A stretch of DNA of 64,000 bases from an uncultured Schlesneria sp. (GTDB lineage Bacteria > Planctomycetota > Planctomycetia > Planctomycetales > Planctomycetaceae): the NCBI GenBank assembly GCA_903840265.1, contig CAIMFH010000030.1, positions 124,001 through 188,000 of the forward strand. The letters run 5' to 3'. Numbering within the stretch: position 1 is the first letter of the stretch; the number at the start of each line of letters is the position of its first letter. The notes beneath the pieces were generated by a model, which was given only the letters and a program-made list of their open reading frames with translations, was not told where the DNA came from and ran no database searches. The translations under genes and the position numbers were made by a program. Below are positions 41,060-48,775 of the stretch, piece by piece.

Positions 41060-43153
41060 ATGTCACGGACGGCGGCTGCTGCGGCAGGGATTGATGCTCT
41101 TTTGGCGGACCTGAACCCGCAACAGCGGGCGGCGGCCCAGCATGGCGAGGGGCCGCTATTGATCGTGGCCGGGGCCGGGACGGGCAAGACGACGACGCTG
41201 GCTCATCGTGTGGCCAGCCTGGTTGCCGGCGGTGTCGATCCCGGTCGCATTCTGCTGCTGACGTTTACTCGTCGGTCGGCGGCCGAAATGCTGCGGCGAG
41301 TGGACGCATTGCTTGTGCGATGGCGAAAGCTGGCGGGGAACGGGTTGTTCATTTCTCCTTCGGCCTCGCGCGAAGTCTGGGGAGGGACGTTTCACTCGGT
41401 CGCCTCGCGATTGCTGAAGCAGCATGGGGCGCTGATCGGATTGGAGCCCGACTTTACGATCCTGGATCGCAGTGATGCTGAAGACTTGATGAACGTAATT
41501 CGGGCGGAGCTGGAACTGTCCAAGGCTGACAAAAGGTTCCCGCTGAAGGGGACTTGCCTGGATGTGTACAGCCGCGTCGTCAACACGCAGCAGCCGCTGG
41601 AGCTGGTGCTGAAAGAATCGTTCCCGTGGGTCGTCGATCAGCTCGATGGACTGAAGAAGCTGTTCGCTGCTTACACCGAACGGAAGGAGCAGCAGCAGAC
41701 ACTGGACTATGACGACCTGCTGTTGTTCTGGCATCACTTGATGACCGAGCCTTCCGTCGGCGGCATTGTGCGGCAGAAGTTTGATTGCGTGCTGGTCGAC
41801 GAATACCAGGACACCAACACGTTGCAGGCTGAGATCGTCAAGGGGCTGTCTCCCGAAGGAAAAGGGCTGACGGCGGTGGGTGATGACGCTCAATCGATCT
41901 ACTCGTTCCGCGCCGCGACCGTTCGCAACATCCTCGACTTCCCGACGATGTTCCCCGGCACGACGGTGCAGCCGCTGGAGCAGAACTATCGCAGCACGCA
42001 GCCGATCCTGGAAGCGACCAATCGCGTGATCGCGATGGCGGCGGAGGGGCATCGCAAGACGCTGTGGTCGACTCGATTGGAAGGGAACCGACCGCATCTG
42101 GTGTCGTGCCTGGATGAGACCGAGCAGACCGACGCCGTGATTGAGCGGATCATTGCTCATCGCGAAAGCGGGATTGAACTGAAGAAGCAGGCGGTTCTGT
42201 TCCGGGCGAGTCACCACAGCTTGTCGCTGGAACTGGAGCTGTCGCGACGGAACATTCCGTTCCATAAGTTTGGCGGCTTGAAGTTCGTCGAAGCGGCACA
42301 TGTGAAGGATATGCTGGCGTTCCTGCGACTGGCCGAAAACCCGCGCGATTCGGTGTCGGCCCTGCGAATTTTGCTGTTATTACCGGGGATCGGTCCGAAG
42401 AAAGCGACGCAACTGGTTGAGCAGCTCGTCACGAACAAGGGAGACTTCACTGCGTGGAGCAGCTTCAAGCCCCCCGAAGCGACGGCGACTCATTGGCCGC
42501 TGTTCATGGCGCTGCTGAAGGCCTTGTCGGGCCGACATGGATCACCGCTGACGTTGCAGGTTGAGATCCATTACGCTCGCACATTCTATGCGCCGCTGCT
42601 CGAACAGAAGTTTGACGATGCGTTCACGCGACAGCGAGACCTCGAGCAACTCGAACAGATGGCGGCTCGATTCGAATCGCGTTCGCAGTTCCTGAACGAC
42701 ATGACGCTGGATCCGCCGAGTTCAACTCAGGACTTCGCCGCCGATCCGCTGCTGGATGATGACTATCTGATCCTCAGCACGATGCATTCGGCGAAGGGCC
42801 TGGAATGGGAGTCGGTCTACATCCTGCACGCCGCCGACGGCAACATCCCCGCCGATCTGGCCACATCATCGACCGCCGAGATCGAAGAAGAACGCCGCCT
42901 GTTTTATGTGGGGCTGACGCGAGCTCGATCGAACCTGTACGTGATGCACCCGCAACGCTACTACTTCCACCCGCATCACAAAAGCGACCGGCATTCGTTC
43001 TCGCAGCGAACGCGATTCATCCCCGATGAGTTGTTGCCGCACTTCGCCCAGGTGAACGCCGGGAAATCAAAGCAGGATTCCGCGCAAGACGCCACCGACA
43101 GCGACATCACGACGGCCGACGTACGACGCAAGATCGGCCGGATGTGGGCGTAG
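41060..43153 (+). CDS. UvrD/Rep-family superfamily 1A DNA helicase
   Basis: A 697-residue helicase started at the ATG at 41060 (GGAAC upstream) rather than a TTG at 41003. Motifs in order: Q-like NPQQRAAAQHGEGP, Walker A VAGAGTGKTTTL, motif Ia LLLTFTRRSAAEM, motif II LVDEYQDTN, motif III GDDAQSIYSFRAA, motif IV PLEQNYRST, motif V LSTMHSAKGLEWESV, motif VI FYVGLTRARSNLYV. A 3'-5' DNA translocase acting in repair or replication restart. It is complete and likely a host gene, although such helicases also occur in defence systems. No associated nuclease is adjacent. Confidence 0.92.
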   Translation: MSRTAAAAAGIDALLADLNPQQRAAAQHGEGPLLIVAGAGTGKTTTLAHRVASLVAGGVDPGRILLLTFTRRSAAEMLRRVDALLVRWRKLAGNGLFISPSASREVWGGTFHSVASRLLKQHGALIGLEPDFTILDRSDAEDLMNVIRAELELSKADKRFPLKGTCLDVYSRVVNTQQPLELVLKESFPWVVDQLDGLKKLFAAYTERKEQQQTLDYDDLLLFWHHLMTEPSVGGIVRQKFDCVLVDEYQDTNTLQAEIVKGLSPEGKGLTAVGDDAQSIYSFRAATVRNILDFPTMFPGTTVQPLEQNYRSTQPILEATNRVIAMAAEGHRKTLWSTRLEGNRPHLVSCLDETEQTDAVIERIIAHRESGIELKKQAVLFRASHHSLSLELELSRRNIPFHKFGGLKFVEAAHVKDMLAFLRLAENPRDSVSALRILLLLPGIGPKKATQLVEQLVTNKGDFTAWSSFKPPEATATHWPLFMALLKALSGRHGSPLTLQVEIHYARTFYAPLLEQKFDDAFTRQRDLEQLEQMAARFESRSQFLNDMTLDPPSSTQDFAADPLLDDDYLILSTMHSAKGLEWESVYILHAADGNIPADLATSSTAEIEEERRLFYVGLTRARSNLYVMHPQRYYFHPHHKSDRHSFSQRTRFIPDELLPHFAQVNAGKSKQDSAQDATDSDITTADVRRKIGRMWA

Positions 43154-43184
43154 GCGATGATCGACACGCCGGATCTGGACCGTA

Positions 43185-43946
43185 TTACGTTTTGTCGGCC
43201 AAGCCCATCAGTTGTCGCCAGCGGGCTTCGATGAGGGCGGTATAGGCCGCACCGGGGATTCCGTAATTGCCGAGGGCATAGCCGTCGTTCACTTCGACCA
43301 GAAGCGTCCGCCCGTCGCTGGTGATTCCCCAGTCCATCCCGAAGCCCATTGGTCGGTCGTAAAAGCTTTCGATGCTGGATCGGATCACATTGGCGTCGGG
43401 GAAGACCAGCGGATCCCCACGGTAATTGCCAACATGCAGGATCTTGTCTCGCAGGATGGCGACTCGCCACTCTGAGACGAAGTCCACGTATTCCTGAGCA
43501 AGCAGGGGGACCTCTGCCGAGACTGATGCCATCGGAATCAGATCGCGGAATGCTCGCACCACGACTCCGCTGAACAGCTTGTGTTGCAGCAAAGGTTTGA
43601 TGTGGATCGGCGTGAAGTCCTCGGTCTTCACCGCTGCTCGCACTTGACCCATCGTCGTATGCCAGATTCGTCGTCCAATCCATAGGGACAGTGACTCGGG
43701 AAGATCGATGTTGGGAGGACTTGGTCGTCCGGCGCGAAGCAGCGCTTCTCGAACGGCGCCGACACCGCCGCGAACGACAGTATCCTCGGCGTGGTGAAGC
43801 AAGTCATCATCCAGTCGGCCCAACGCGATCTCATCAAAATCGAAGCGCACAATTTCGTACCCACGCTGTTCGAACCAATGAGCCGACTGCTCCATCCCCA
43901 GATAGGTGGCGTTATCCTTTTTCACCGTTTGCACATAGGCCCGCAT
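43185..43946 (-). CDS. ATP-grasp protein, R2K clade (family 3-like)
   Basis: A 253-residue protein. The central LPESLSLWIGRRIWHTTMGQ, the nucleotide-site strand VKTEDFTPIHIKPLLQHKLF, the acceptor segment LLAQEYVDFVSEWRVAIL and the metal-binding end TLLVEVNDGYALGNYG fit the R2K ATP-grasp clade. Such ligases join a carboxylate to an amine and are often encoded in phages and bacterial conflict loci, where peptide tagging has been proposed. It is convergent with the helicase gene and divergent from the capsid operon, with 265 bases between. Confidence 0.75.
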   Translation of the reverse strand: MRAYVQTVKKDNATYLGMEQSAHWFEQRGYEIVRFDFDEIALGRLDDDLLHHAEDTVVRGGVGAVREALLRAGRPSPPNIDLPESLSLWIGRRIWHTTMGQVRAAVKTEDFTPIHIKPLLQHKLFSGVVVRAFRDLIPMASVSAEVPLLAQEYVDFVSEWRVAILRDKILHVGNYRGDPLVFPDANVIRSSIESFYDRPMGFGMDWGITSDGRTLLVEVNDGYALGNYGIPGAAYTALIEARWRQLMGLADKT

Positions 43947-44050
43947 GGTTTGCCTCTAACCCCTCACGTGATCAATGATGTCCGCGGCACAGCGAATTTG
44001 TCGCTGCTAACTCATTTCGAAGGAAGTTGGAAAATACCTCAAATGCCGTA

Positions 44051-44079
44051 TTGACCCGCGCACCGAAAACGGATTTATT
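44051..44079 (+). promoter_or_regulatory. Candidate sigma-70-type promoter of the capsid operon
   Basis: TTGACC at 44051-44056 and TTTATT at 44074-44079 are 17 bases apart. This is a good spacing with near-consensus boxes, about 65 bases upstream of the shared leader core and 130 before the first gene. Not conserved in front of the other three leaders. Confidence 0.35.
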
Positions 44080-44130
44080 AGCCCTCGCCAACAACGTGAT
44101 CCACTTCGATGATCACTGCGATTGGTGACC

Positions 44131-44199
44131 AGACAATTCGTGTGGCACTGTAACCAACAGGCCGCGGCTCTTCATTGAGACGCGGCCTTTTTCTTTTTT
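44131..44199 (+). promoter_or_regulatory. Shared leader element C
   Basis: AGACAATTCG (44131-44140), GTGGC, the core ACTGTAACCAACAG (44147-44160), a hairpin with arms GGCCGCGGCTC and GAGACGCGGCC, then TTTTTCTTTTTT, 12 bases before the protease ATG at 44211. The best terminator-like copy. Confidence 0.75.
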
Positions 44200-44210
44200 A
44201 TGGGCTGAAA

Positions 44211-45836
44211 ATGGCGACACCGGTTTTATTGAAGACGCAGGGTGGGTTGAAGAGGTTCACGGCGTCGGGACAGGCGGGTCGAACTGCGACGCCACATGGG
44301 AAGGGACAGAGCCGGGCGGCTTTGGCACCGATGGCGGGGGAGACTCAGCCGCAGTTCTTCGCTCGTGCGTCGCGAGCTTTGCAGGGACGGATTCCGTCGG
44401 TGAATCGACGCACTGTCGAGATCCTGCGGATCTGGAAGTTGTCTGCTAACGACAAGGATCTGCGCGACAAAGCGGCGGCGATGTTTCCGAAGGCGAAGTT
44501 CGTTCACTTCGGACCACGTTGCATCTTCCTCGAACACACGGTCCCTGCGAGTGTCGATACGCAGCAACCGGAGATCACGTACGGGCAGCAGGAGTTGCAG
44601 CAGCTTGTCGATTGGGCGAACTATCGCATTCGCAACAGTGATAACTTCGCAGTGATCAGTGATGGTCACACTCCTTCGCAGGATGAGAAGGCCAAGGGGG
44701 CAGGGATGCCTTCGCCACTGGGTTACTCGGGTCCGTTCTATCTGGGGCAGCTCGGTGATGTCGATCCCTTGTGGGCGATTTACGCGGATGAGTGGGTACA
44801 TCGGGATGATGTGCCACGATTTGAAAAGTTGCAGCGTCGTTCGCCTGAGGTCTGGGCGAGCGAGCCGATGTCGCAGCGGACTTTGGATCCCATCGCCGCC
44901 CTGGGAGCGGAGACTCCCAAGCTTGACTGCGGCATGAATCTTTACGCCCGAGCGAGCGATGGGCAGATGGTGATGCGGTATTCCGCGGCAACGTTGCCCG
45001 GACCGACAAACAGTTTCGTTCCGTCTGCTGAAAGGCGGATCAGGCAACATTACTCCGGAGAATCTCGGATGGATGGCGACAACATGAATGCGACACCCGA
45101 CCTGACGACCGCCGTGGGTCAGGCCCTCCAGGACTTACTCCCCAGCATCGTTCAGGCGGTGGTCGCGCAGGTGGCGAGTCAGACAGAGGGACCAAACGAT
45201 GACGATGCGAATGCGCAACCTCAGGTTCCTGATGAGGACGAGGGACCCGTCGACGATCCGACGGCCAATCCCGATGAAGCGGAAGCACCAGAGGACGATG
45301 ACCCGGAGGCGAGCAAGTACAAAGCGATGGGGCCCGATTGTCATGCGGCCTACCTGGCGGGTCGACGTGGTGCGACCAAGTATTCGCGAACTGTCGATGA
45401 TGGCTTGGCTGGGATCATCAGTCGGCAGGCGGCTCGGATCAAGATGCTGGAAGTGACATCGGCGGCAGATCGACGGGATGTGGAGCGCTATCGGCGCTTG
45501 GGTAGCCTGAGCCACGAATATGCATTTGATCCGAATGAGGAACTGCAGACGTGCCGGGACATGACGGACGTTCAGTTCGAACGGCATTGTGCAGCGACGG
45601 TCACCAAGTATTCGCGTCGCGGTGACATCACGAACGTCGAATTGTTCGAAGATCCTGGCTTTGAACCCGATCGTTATTCACGAGGCGGTCTATCGCGAGT
45701 CAGTCCCGACCAGGTTGAACGTTACTCGCGTCAGGCGGCTCTTGCAGCGGCGCATAAGAACGCGATGAAGAAGGGTTCAACGACGTTCGAGCAGGAGTTC
45801 GATGCCATCTGTCAGAAGCATGGCGTGAGCTTGTGA
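44211..45836 (+). CDS. Putative phage head maturation protease with scaffold-like C-terminus
   Basis: A 541-residue protein starting MATPVLLKTQGGLKRFTASG at 44211. The first 270 residues are a globular domain with FVHFGPRCIFLEHTVPASVD, then DNFAVISDGHTPSQDEKAKG and IYADEWVHRDDVPRFEKLQR, resembling Mu gpI-type prohead proteases (His in DGHTP). From about residue 315 comes an acidic linker (DEDEGPVDDPTANPDEAEAP), then a helical domain with GTTKYSR-like KYSR, RYSR and DRYSRG segments repeated several times, which suits a scaffold or a processed linker. The fusion of protease and scaffold is common in tailed phages. It is first in the capsid operon. Confidence 0.65.
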   Translation: MATPVLLKTQGGLKRFTASGQAGRTATPHGKGQSRAALAPMAGETQPQFFARASRALQGRIPSVNRRTVEILRIWKLSANDKDLRDKAAAMFPKAKFVHFGPRCIFLEHTVPASVDTQQPEITYGQQELQQLVDWANYRIRNSDNFAVISDGHTPSQDEKAKGAGMPSPLGYSGPFYLGQLGDVDPLWAIYADEWVHRDDVPRFEKLQRRSPEVWASEPMSQRTLDPIAALGAETPKLDCGMNLYARASDGQMVMRYSAATLPGPTNSFVPSAERRIRQHYSGESRMDGDNMNATPDLTTAVGQALQDLLPSIVQAVVAQVASQTEGPNDDDANAQPQVPDEDEGPVDDPTANPDEAEAPEDDDPEASKYKAMGPDCHAAYLAGRRGATKYSRTVDDGLAGIISRQAARIKMLEVTSAADRRDVERYRRLGSLSHEYAFDPNEELQTCRDMTDVQFERHCAATVTKYSRRGDITNVELFEDPGFEPDRYSRGGLSRVSPDQVERYSRQAALAAAHKNAMKKGSTTFEQEFDAICQKHGVSL

Positions 45837-45858
45837 GGCGTCACTCGACCGCAAATTA

Positions 45859-45930
45859 GACCGCACACTCCGTGTGCGGTGAGCAGTCAGCAAATGCGAA
45901 GAACGGCACACGGAGTGTGCCTACTACCAA
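45859..45930. repeat. Two GGCACACGGAGTGTGCC-type palindromes
   Basis: ACCGCACACTCCGTGTGCGG (near 45860) and GGCACACGGAGTGTGCCTAC (near 45905). The same palindrome appears at 25549-25571, 29232-29258 and 32801-32830. It lies between the protease and decoration genes without breaking either. Confidence 0.7.
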
Positions 45931-45973
45931 AAAAGATTCGCTACGAAGAATTCACTTTGAGAGGAATGTTTGC

Positions 45974-46381
45974 ATGAGTACTTTGATGAATGCCCGGGCG
46001 GGTGGCACGATCAATACCTGCCGCTTTGTGGTGCCCGACACCAGTCACGCGAACGGCGCGATCCAGGCGAGCGATGGGACTCATCTGCCGCTGGGGATCG
46101 CTCAGCAGGCCGGTCGGTTGCGACCCGATCCTGCTTTCACTTCGACTCAGGTCCTGGAAGCGGCCGAAGTCGGCGAAGTGATTGGGATCTACCCGCCGGG
46201 CAGTGTTGGTGTCGGCTTATTGTGCAACGCCGCGTGGAGTGCCGGCGACCTGCTGATGTCGGATAGCACGGGGCAGGGGGTTGTCGCGACCACTGGCAAA
46301 TTCTATGGGGCTCGCGCGGAAGGGCCGGGGACCGTCGGTGCGATTTGTCCCGTCACGGTGATTACTGGCCTGCTCCCTTGA
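45974..46381 (+). CDS. Capsid decoration (cement) protein, DUF2190-like
   Basis: A 135-residue product starting MSTLMNARAGGTINTCRFVV at 45974. It has a small beta-barrel pattern (ALAEVGEVIGIYPPG-like EAAEVGEVIGIYPPG; WSAGDLLMSDSTGQGVVATT) typical of DUF2190-like head decoration proteins, with the usual order cement then major capsid. It should stabilise the head from outside. Confidence 0.7.
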   Translation: MSTLMNARAGGTINTCRFVVPDTSHANGAIQASDGTHLPLGIAQQAGRLRPDPAFTSTQVLEAAEVGEVIGIYPPGSVGVGLLCNAAWSAGDLLMSDSTGQGVVATTGKFYGARAEGPGTVGAICPVTVITGLLP

Positions 46382-46453
46382 TTGCCGCTGTTTGTTCTCT
46401 GTTTGAGATTTGAAGACCTTCCTGGCGGACAGCCGCCTTCTGGAGAAATGCTC

Positions 46454-47512
46454 ATGCCGAAAGTCTTGCCAGGTGCTTACAACACCTTTGTTCCGAATGC
46501 GAAGTCGAGCGGGAATCTGTTCGTCGACTTCTCGCGCAATGTCAACGATTTTGCCTGCCTGCGATATTGCCAACCGGTCCCAGTCCAACAGACCGTGGGG
46601 ATCTGGTATCAGATGGGACTCGACCAGCGAGCCCGCATCACCGAGGATGACAGCGCGAAACAACTGTGGGCCGATGGAACTCCGCGACCCAAGGACAACG
46701 GCAACGACGAATACTTCGAAGAGAAGTCGTTTCGTTGCAGTCGCCGCAGCTATTCCAGCACGCTCGGCAAGATGACGTCCGAGCAGGCCGCCTGGGACGA
46801 ACGCGATCGACGCAGCCGCATGCTGGCTCAACAGGCGATGACCGTTCGCACGAACATGATCCTGGCGAAGATGTCGGATCCCTCGCAGTACGATACGTCG
46901 CACGTGGCGGACCTCAGCAGCCCTGGAGCGATCACCGGCGTGACCGGGAACTGGGCGGCGTCGACATCGGCCCGGCTGGCGATTCGTCGTTCGCTGAACC
47001 ACATCAAGAACCGCATCACGCTCGATACGCGAGCCGCGGTGAATTCCGATGACCTGGTGCTGGTGATGTCGCCCGATACGGCCGAGCAGATTGCGGTCAG
47101 CCAGGAGATTGTCGAGCTGATCAAGCAGAACGTCGGCGGTCTGAAGTTCTTGCGGGCCGACGATGACTTCCCGAAGGATACCTACGGCTTGCCGCCACGG
47201 CTCTACAACACGGATGTCGTGATCGAGAAGACGGTGAAAGTGACGAGCCAGAAGGGGCTGGTCACACAGACCGCCAGTTACTGCCTGCCGTTCGGCACGG
47301 TCATTGTCGCTCACAAGCCGGATTCGCTGGAAGGTGTCGAAGGGGGCCGTTCTTTCTCGACCTGCTCGATCCAAATCTATCGCGATGACGACCTGGCCGT
47401 GGAAACGGACGACATCCGCTGGGATCGCCTGACCAACATCGCAGTCACCGACAACTTCGACATCAGCATGACGGCCCCGGTCACGGGCTATCTGCTCGAG
47501 AATGTTTGCTAG
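46454..47512 (+). CDS. Major capsid protein
   Basis: A 352-residue protein started at ATG 46454 (GGAG at 46442-46445); longer in-frame starts at 46448 and 46382 are less likely. Its position directly after the decoration gene, the length, and segments such as GAYNTFVPNAKSSGNLFVDF, NDEYFEEKSFRCSRRSYSST, AQQAMTVRTNMILAKM and DDLVLVMSPDTAEQIAVSQE indicate an HK97-fold major capsid protein of the Mu-like type. The last block is the strand-turn-helix of the A domain. Forms the icosahedral shell. Confidence 0.78.
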   Translation: MPKVLPGAYNTFVPNAKSSGNLFVDFSRNVNDFACLRYCQPVPVQQTVGIWYQMGLDQRARITEDDSAKQLWADGTPRPKDNGNDEYFEEKSFRCSRRSYSSTLGKMTSEQAAWDERDRRSRMLAQQAMTVRTNMILAKMSDPSQYDTSHVADLSSPGAITGVTGNWAASTSARLAIRRSLNHIKNRITLDTRAAVNSDDLVLVMSPDTAEQIAVSQEIVELIKQNVGGLKFLRADDDFPKDTYGLPPRLYNTDVVIEKTVKVTSQKGLVTQTASYCLPFGTVIVAHKPDSLEGVEGGRSFSTCSIQIYRDDDLAVETDDIRWDRLTNIAVTDNFDISMTAPVTGYLLENVC

Positions 47513-47651
47513 CGATCAAGTAACGAGTGACGAGAGGAAAGTAACGAGGGAAGACGACAAACGCGGATGACCGGTCTTGTGCTTCTTTCCTCTTTCTTCC
47601 CTCGTTGCTCGTCACTTTCCTCCCCTCACTCACTCTTTCATTTGGCTTGCT

Positions 47652-48311
47652 ATGCCCTATTCGACCCCTTCCGACATGCTGCAGCGATATGACGCTCGGC
47701 TGATTGGTGATCTGGTCAGTGACAACGGTGTGCAGGTCGCTGCGGGTGACTTGCCGACCAATGCCGTTCTGCTGTCTGTGCTGGAGGATGCCAGTGCTGC
47801 GATCGACGCGGCGGTGTATGTCGGCAATCGATATACGCCGACTCAGATGTCGGCGTTGTCGACGACGGCCGCGGCATTCGTGCGGCGGCTGGCGTGCGAC
47901 CTGGGGCTGATCTACCTGAAGCGTCGCCGTGGTCGATTTGATCCCGAGAAGGATGGAGCTCTGCTGACCGAGATCAATTCGACGTTAGACGCCCTGCGTG
48001 ACGGCAAGGATCTGTTGCTGATGAACGGCGCTCCGTCGACGGCGGGGACCATGGAACTGGTGCAGCCGCATCTGGTTCGTGTTCCGGCACGGCAGACGAT
48101 TCGCAATCGAACTCAAAACTACTATCCCGACAGTCCCAACGACGCCAATCGCTCGCGGCTTCTGGACTCATCCGTCGTTCGATTGGGACGAAACGCCGAA
48201 GCTGCTGCAGTCGGGCAATTCGTCGATTCAACTACAGGCGTTCCAGTCCATTGCGGTCGCCGTGCGAGACGTCTTCTGTGTCCGCGAGCTGTCCGAAGGG
48301 GGGCTGTCTGA
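47652..48311 (+). CDS. DUF1320 (Mu gp36-like) head-tail protein
   Basis: The first 165 residues match DUF1320: MPYSTPSDMLQRYDARLIGD, then DASAAIDAAVYVGNRYTPTQ, then FVRRLACDLGLIYLKRRRGR. This protein connects head and tail. The C-terminal 55 residues after PDSPNDANR are not protein-like and coincide with a well-formed sequence in another frame belonging to the next gene. Either the real stop is earlier and was lost by a small change, or the two genes overlap heavily. Confidence 0.75.
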   Translation: MPYSTPSDMLQRYDARLIGDLVSDNGVQVAAGDLPTNAVLLSVLEDASAAIDAAVYVGNRYTPTQMSALSTTAAAFVRRLACDLGLIYLKRRRGRFDPEKDGALLTEINSTLDALRDGKDLLLMNGAPSTAGTMELVQPHLVRVPARQTIRNRTQNYYPDSPNDANRSRLLDSSVVRLGRNAEAAAVGQFVDSTTGVPVHCGRRARRLLCPRAVRRGAV

Positions 48312-48528
48312 ACAGGAGTGCCTCGACCTGCTCAGTTCCTTTCGGCAGTACCTGGGTGACGTAAAAAAAAATGGCAGCCTCTTTCCGACCTCTGTGGAAC
48401 CCACGGCATCGGTGCCTTGGGACGACTTGCCGATACCCACGAGGCCCGGCTCGGCCTCTGGCTCAACGGTGACCGAGCCATTGCCCGAGCCGCCTGGATC
48501 GCCAGTGGAGCCGACGTCGGCCGTCTGA
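48079..48528 (+). CDS. Putative tail assembly chaperone, zero-frame product
   Basis: A 149-residue product from a GTG at 48079, overlapping the DUF1320 gene by 233 bases. The well-formed part is residues 28-97 (FWTHPSFDWDETPKLLQSGN; QSIAVAVRDVFCVRELSEGG; LDLLSSFRQYLG). After VKKN the sequence becomes Pro/Ser/Thr-rich and poor in structure. At the transition lies a run of nine A residues. Small helical proteins at this position in tailed phages are tail chaperones made with a -1 frameshift. The start is uncertain. Confidence 0.5.
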   Translation: MFRHGRRFAIELKTTIPTVPTTPIARGFWTHPSFDWDETPKLLQSGNSSIQLQAFQSIAVAVRDVFCVRELSEGGLSEQECLDLLSSFRQYLGDVKKNGSLFPTSVEPTASVPWDDLPIPTRPGSASGSTVTEPLPEPPGSPVEPTSAV

Positions 48529-48626
48529 GCCAATGGATTTGTCGAGCGTTGGCTGAAACCGACGCTCGCGGAGACATGGATCACTGGCGGCTGGAAGGCG
48601 AGTTGAAGAGCCAAGTGATCGGCTAG
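48363..48626 (+). CDS. Minus-one frame extension of the tail chaperone (frameshift product)
   Basis: After the zero-frame codons GTA AAA AAA the sequence A AAA AAA (48363-48369) is a canonical X XXY YYZ slippery heptamer in the correct phase. Slipping back by one gives 85 further residues (KWQPLSDLCGTHGIGALGRL, then ALGLWLNGDRAIARAAWI-like GLWLNGDRAIARAAWIASGA, then WICRALAETDARGDMDHWRL) ending at the TAG at 48624. The fused protein would be 182 residues, with better structure than the zero-frame tail. A homopolymer length error could mimic this. Confidence 0.5.
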   Translation, partial: KKKWQPLSDLCGTHGIGALGRLADTHEARLGLWLNGDRAIARAAWIASGADVGRLSQWICRALAETDARGDMDHWRLEGELKSQVIG

Positions 48627-48720
48627 TGCGGGTCGCACTTACATGTCGCGTTGAAGCATGGGTGAGACCAAGCGGATTTCTGCTCGCGGGACGCCACAAT
48701 TAAGTGGGACGCACTCTAAA
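48624..48720. repeat. Duplicated 95-base intergenic element, copy 1
   Basis: Begins at the chaperone stop codon: TAGTGCGGGTCGCACTT, then GTCGCGTTGAAGCATGGGT and TGCTCGCGGGACGCCAC, ending GTGGGACGCACTCT. It matches the element at 51662-51757 over its whole length with substitutions. GTGCGGGTCGCAC can form a tight hairpin. Confidence 0.6.
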
Positions 48721-48775
48721 TGATCTCGCGACTGCGAATCCGAATCACTGGAAGACGCGAAAGGGTCAGATCGTC

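Noticed and set aside
41156..42301. Minus-strand open frame of 381 codons over the helicase
   Set aside because: High-GC shadow of the UvrD/Rep gene, which has all seven helicase motifs on the plus strand.
41060..43153. Helicase and R2K ATP-grasp as a two-gene defence system
   Set aside because: The genes are convergent, not co-directional, and the helicase is a complete housekeeping-like UvrD/Rep protein with no fused or adjacent nuclease.
46217..47374. Minus-strand open frame of 385 codons over the capsid gene
   Set aside because: Arg-rich shadow. The plus strand holds the major capsid protein in an intact operon.
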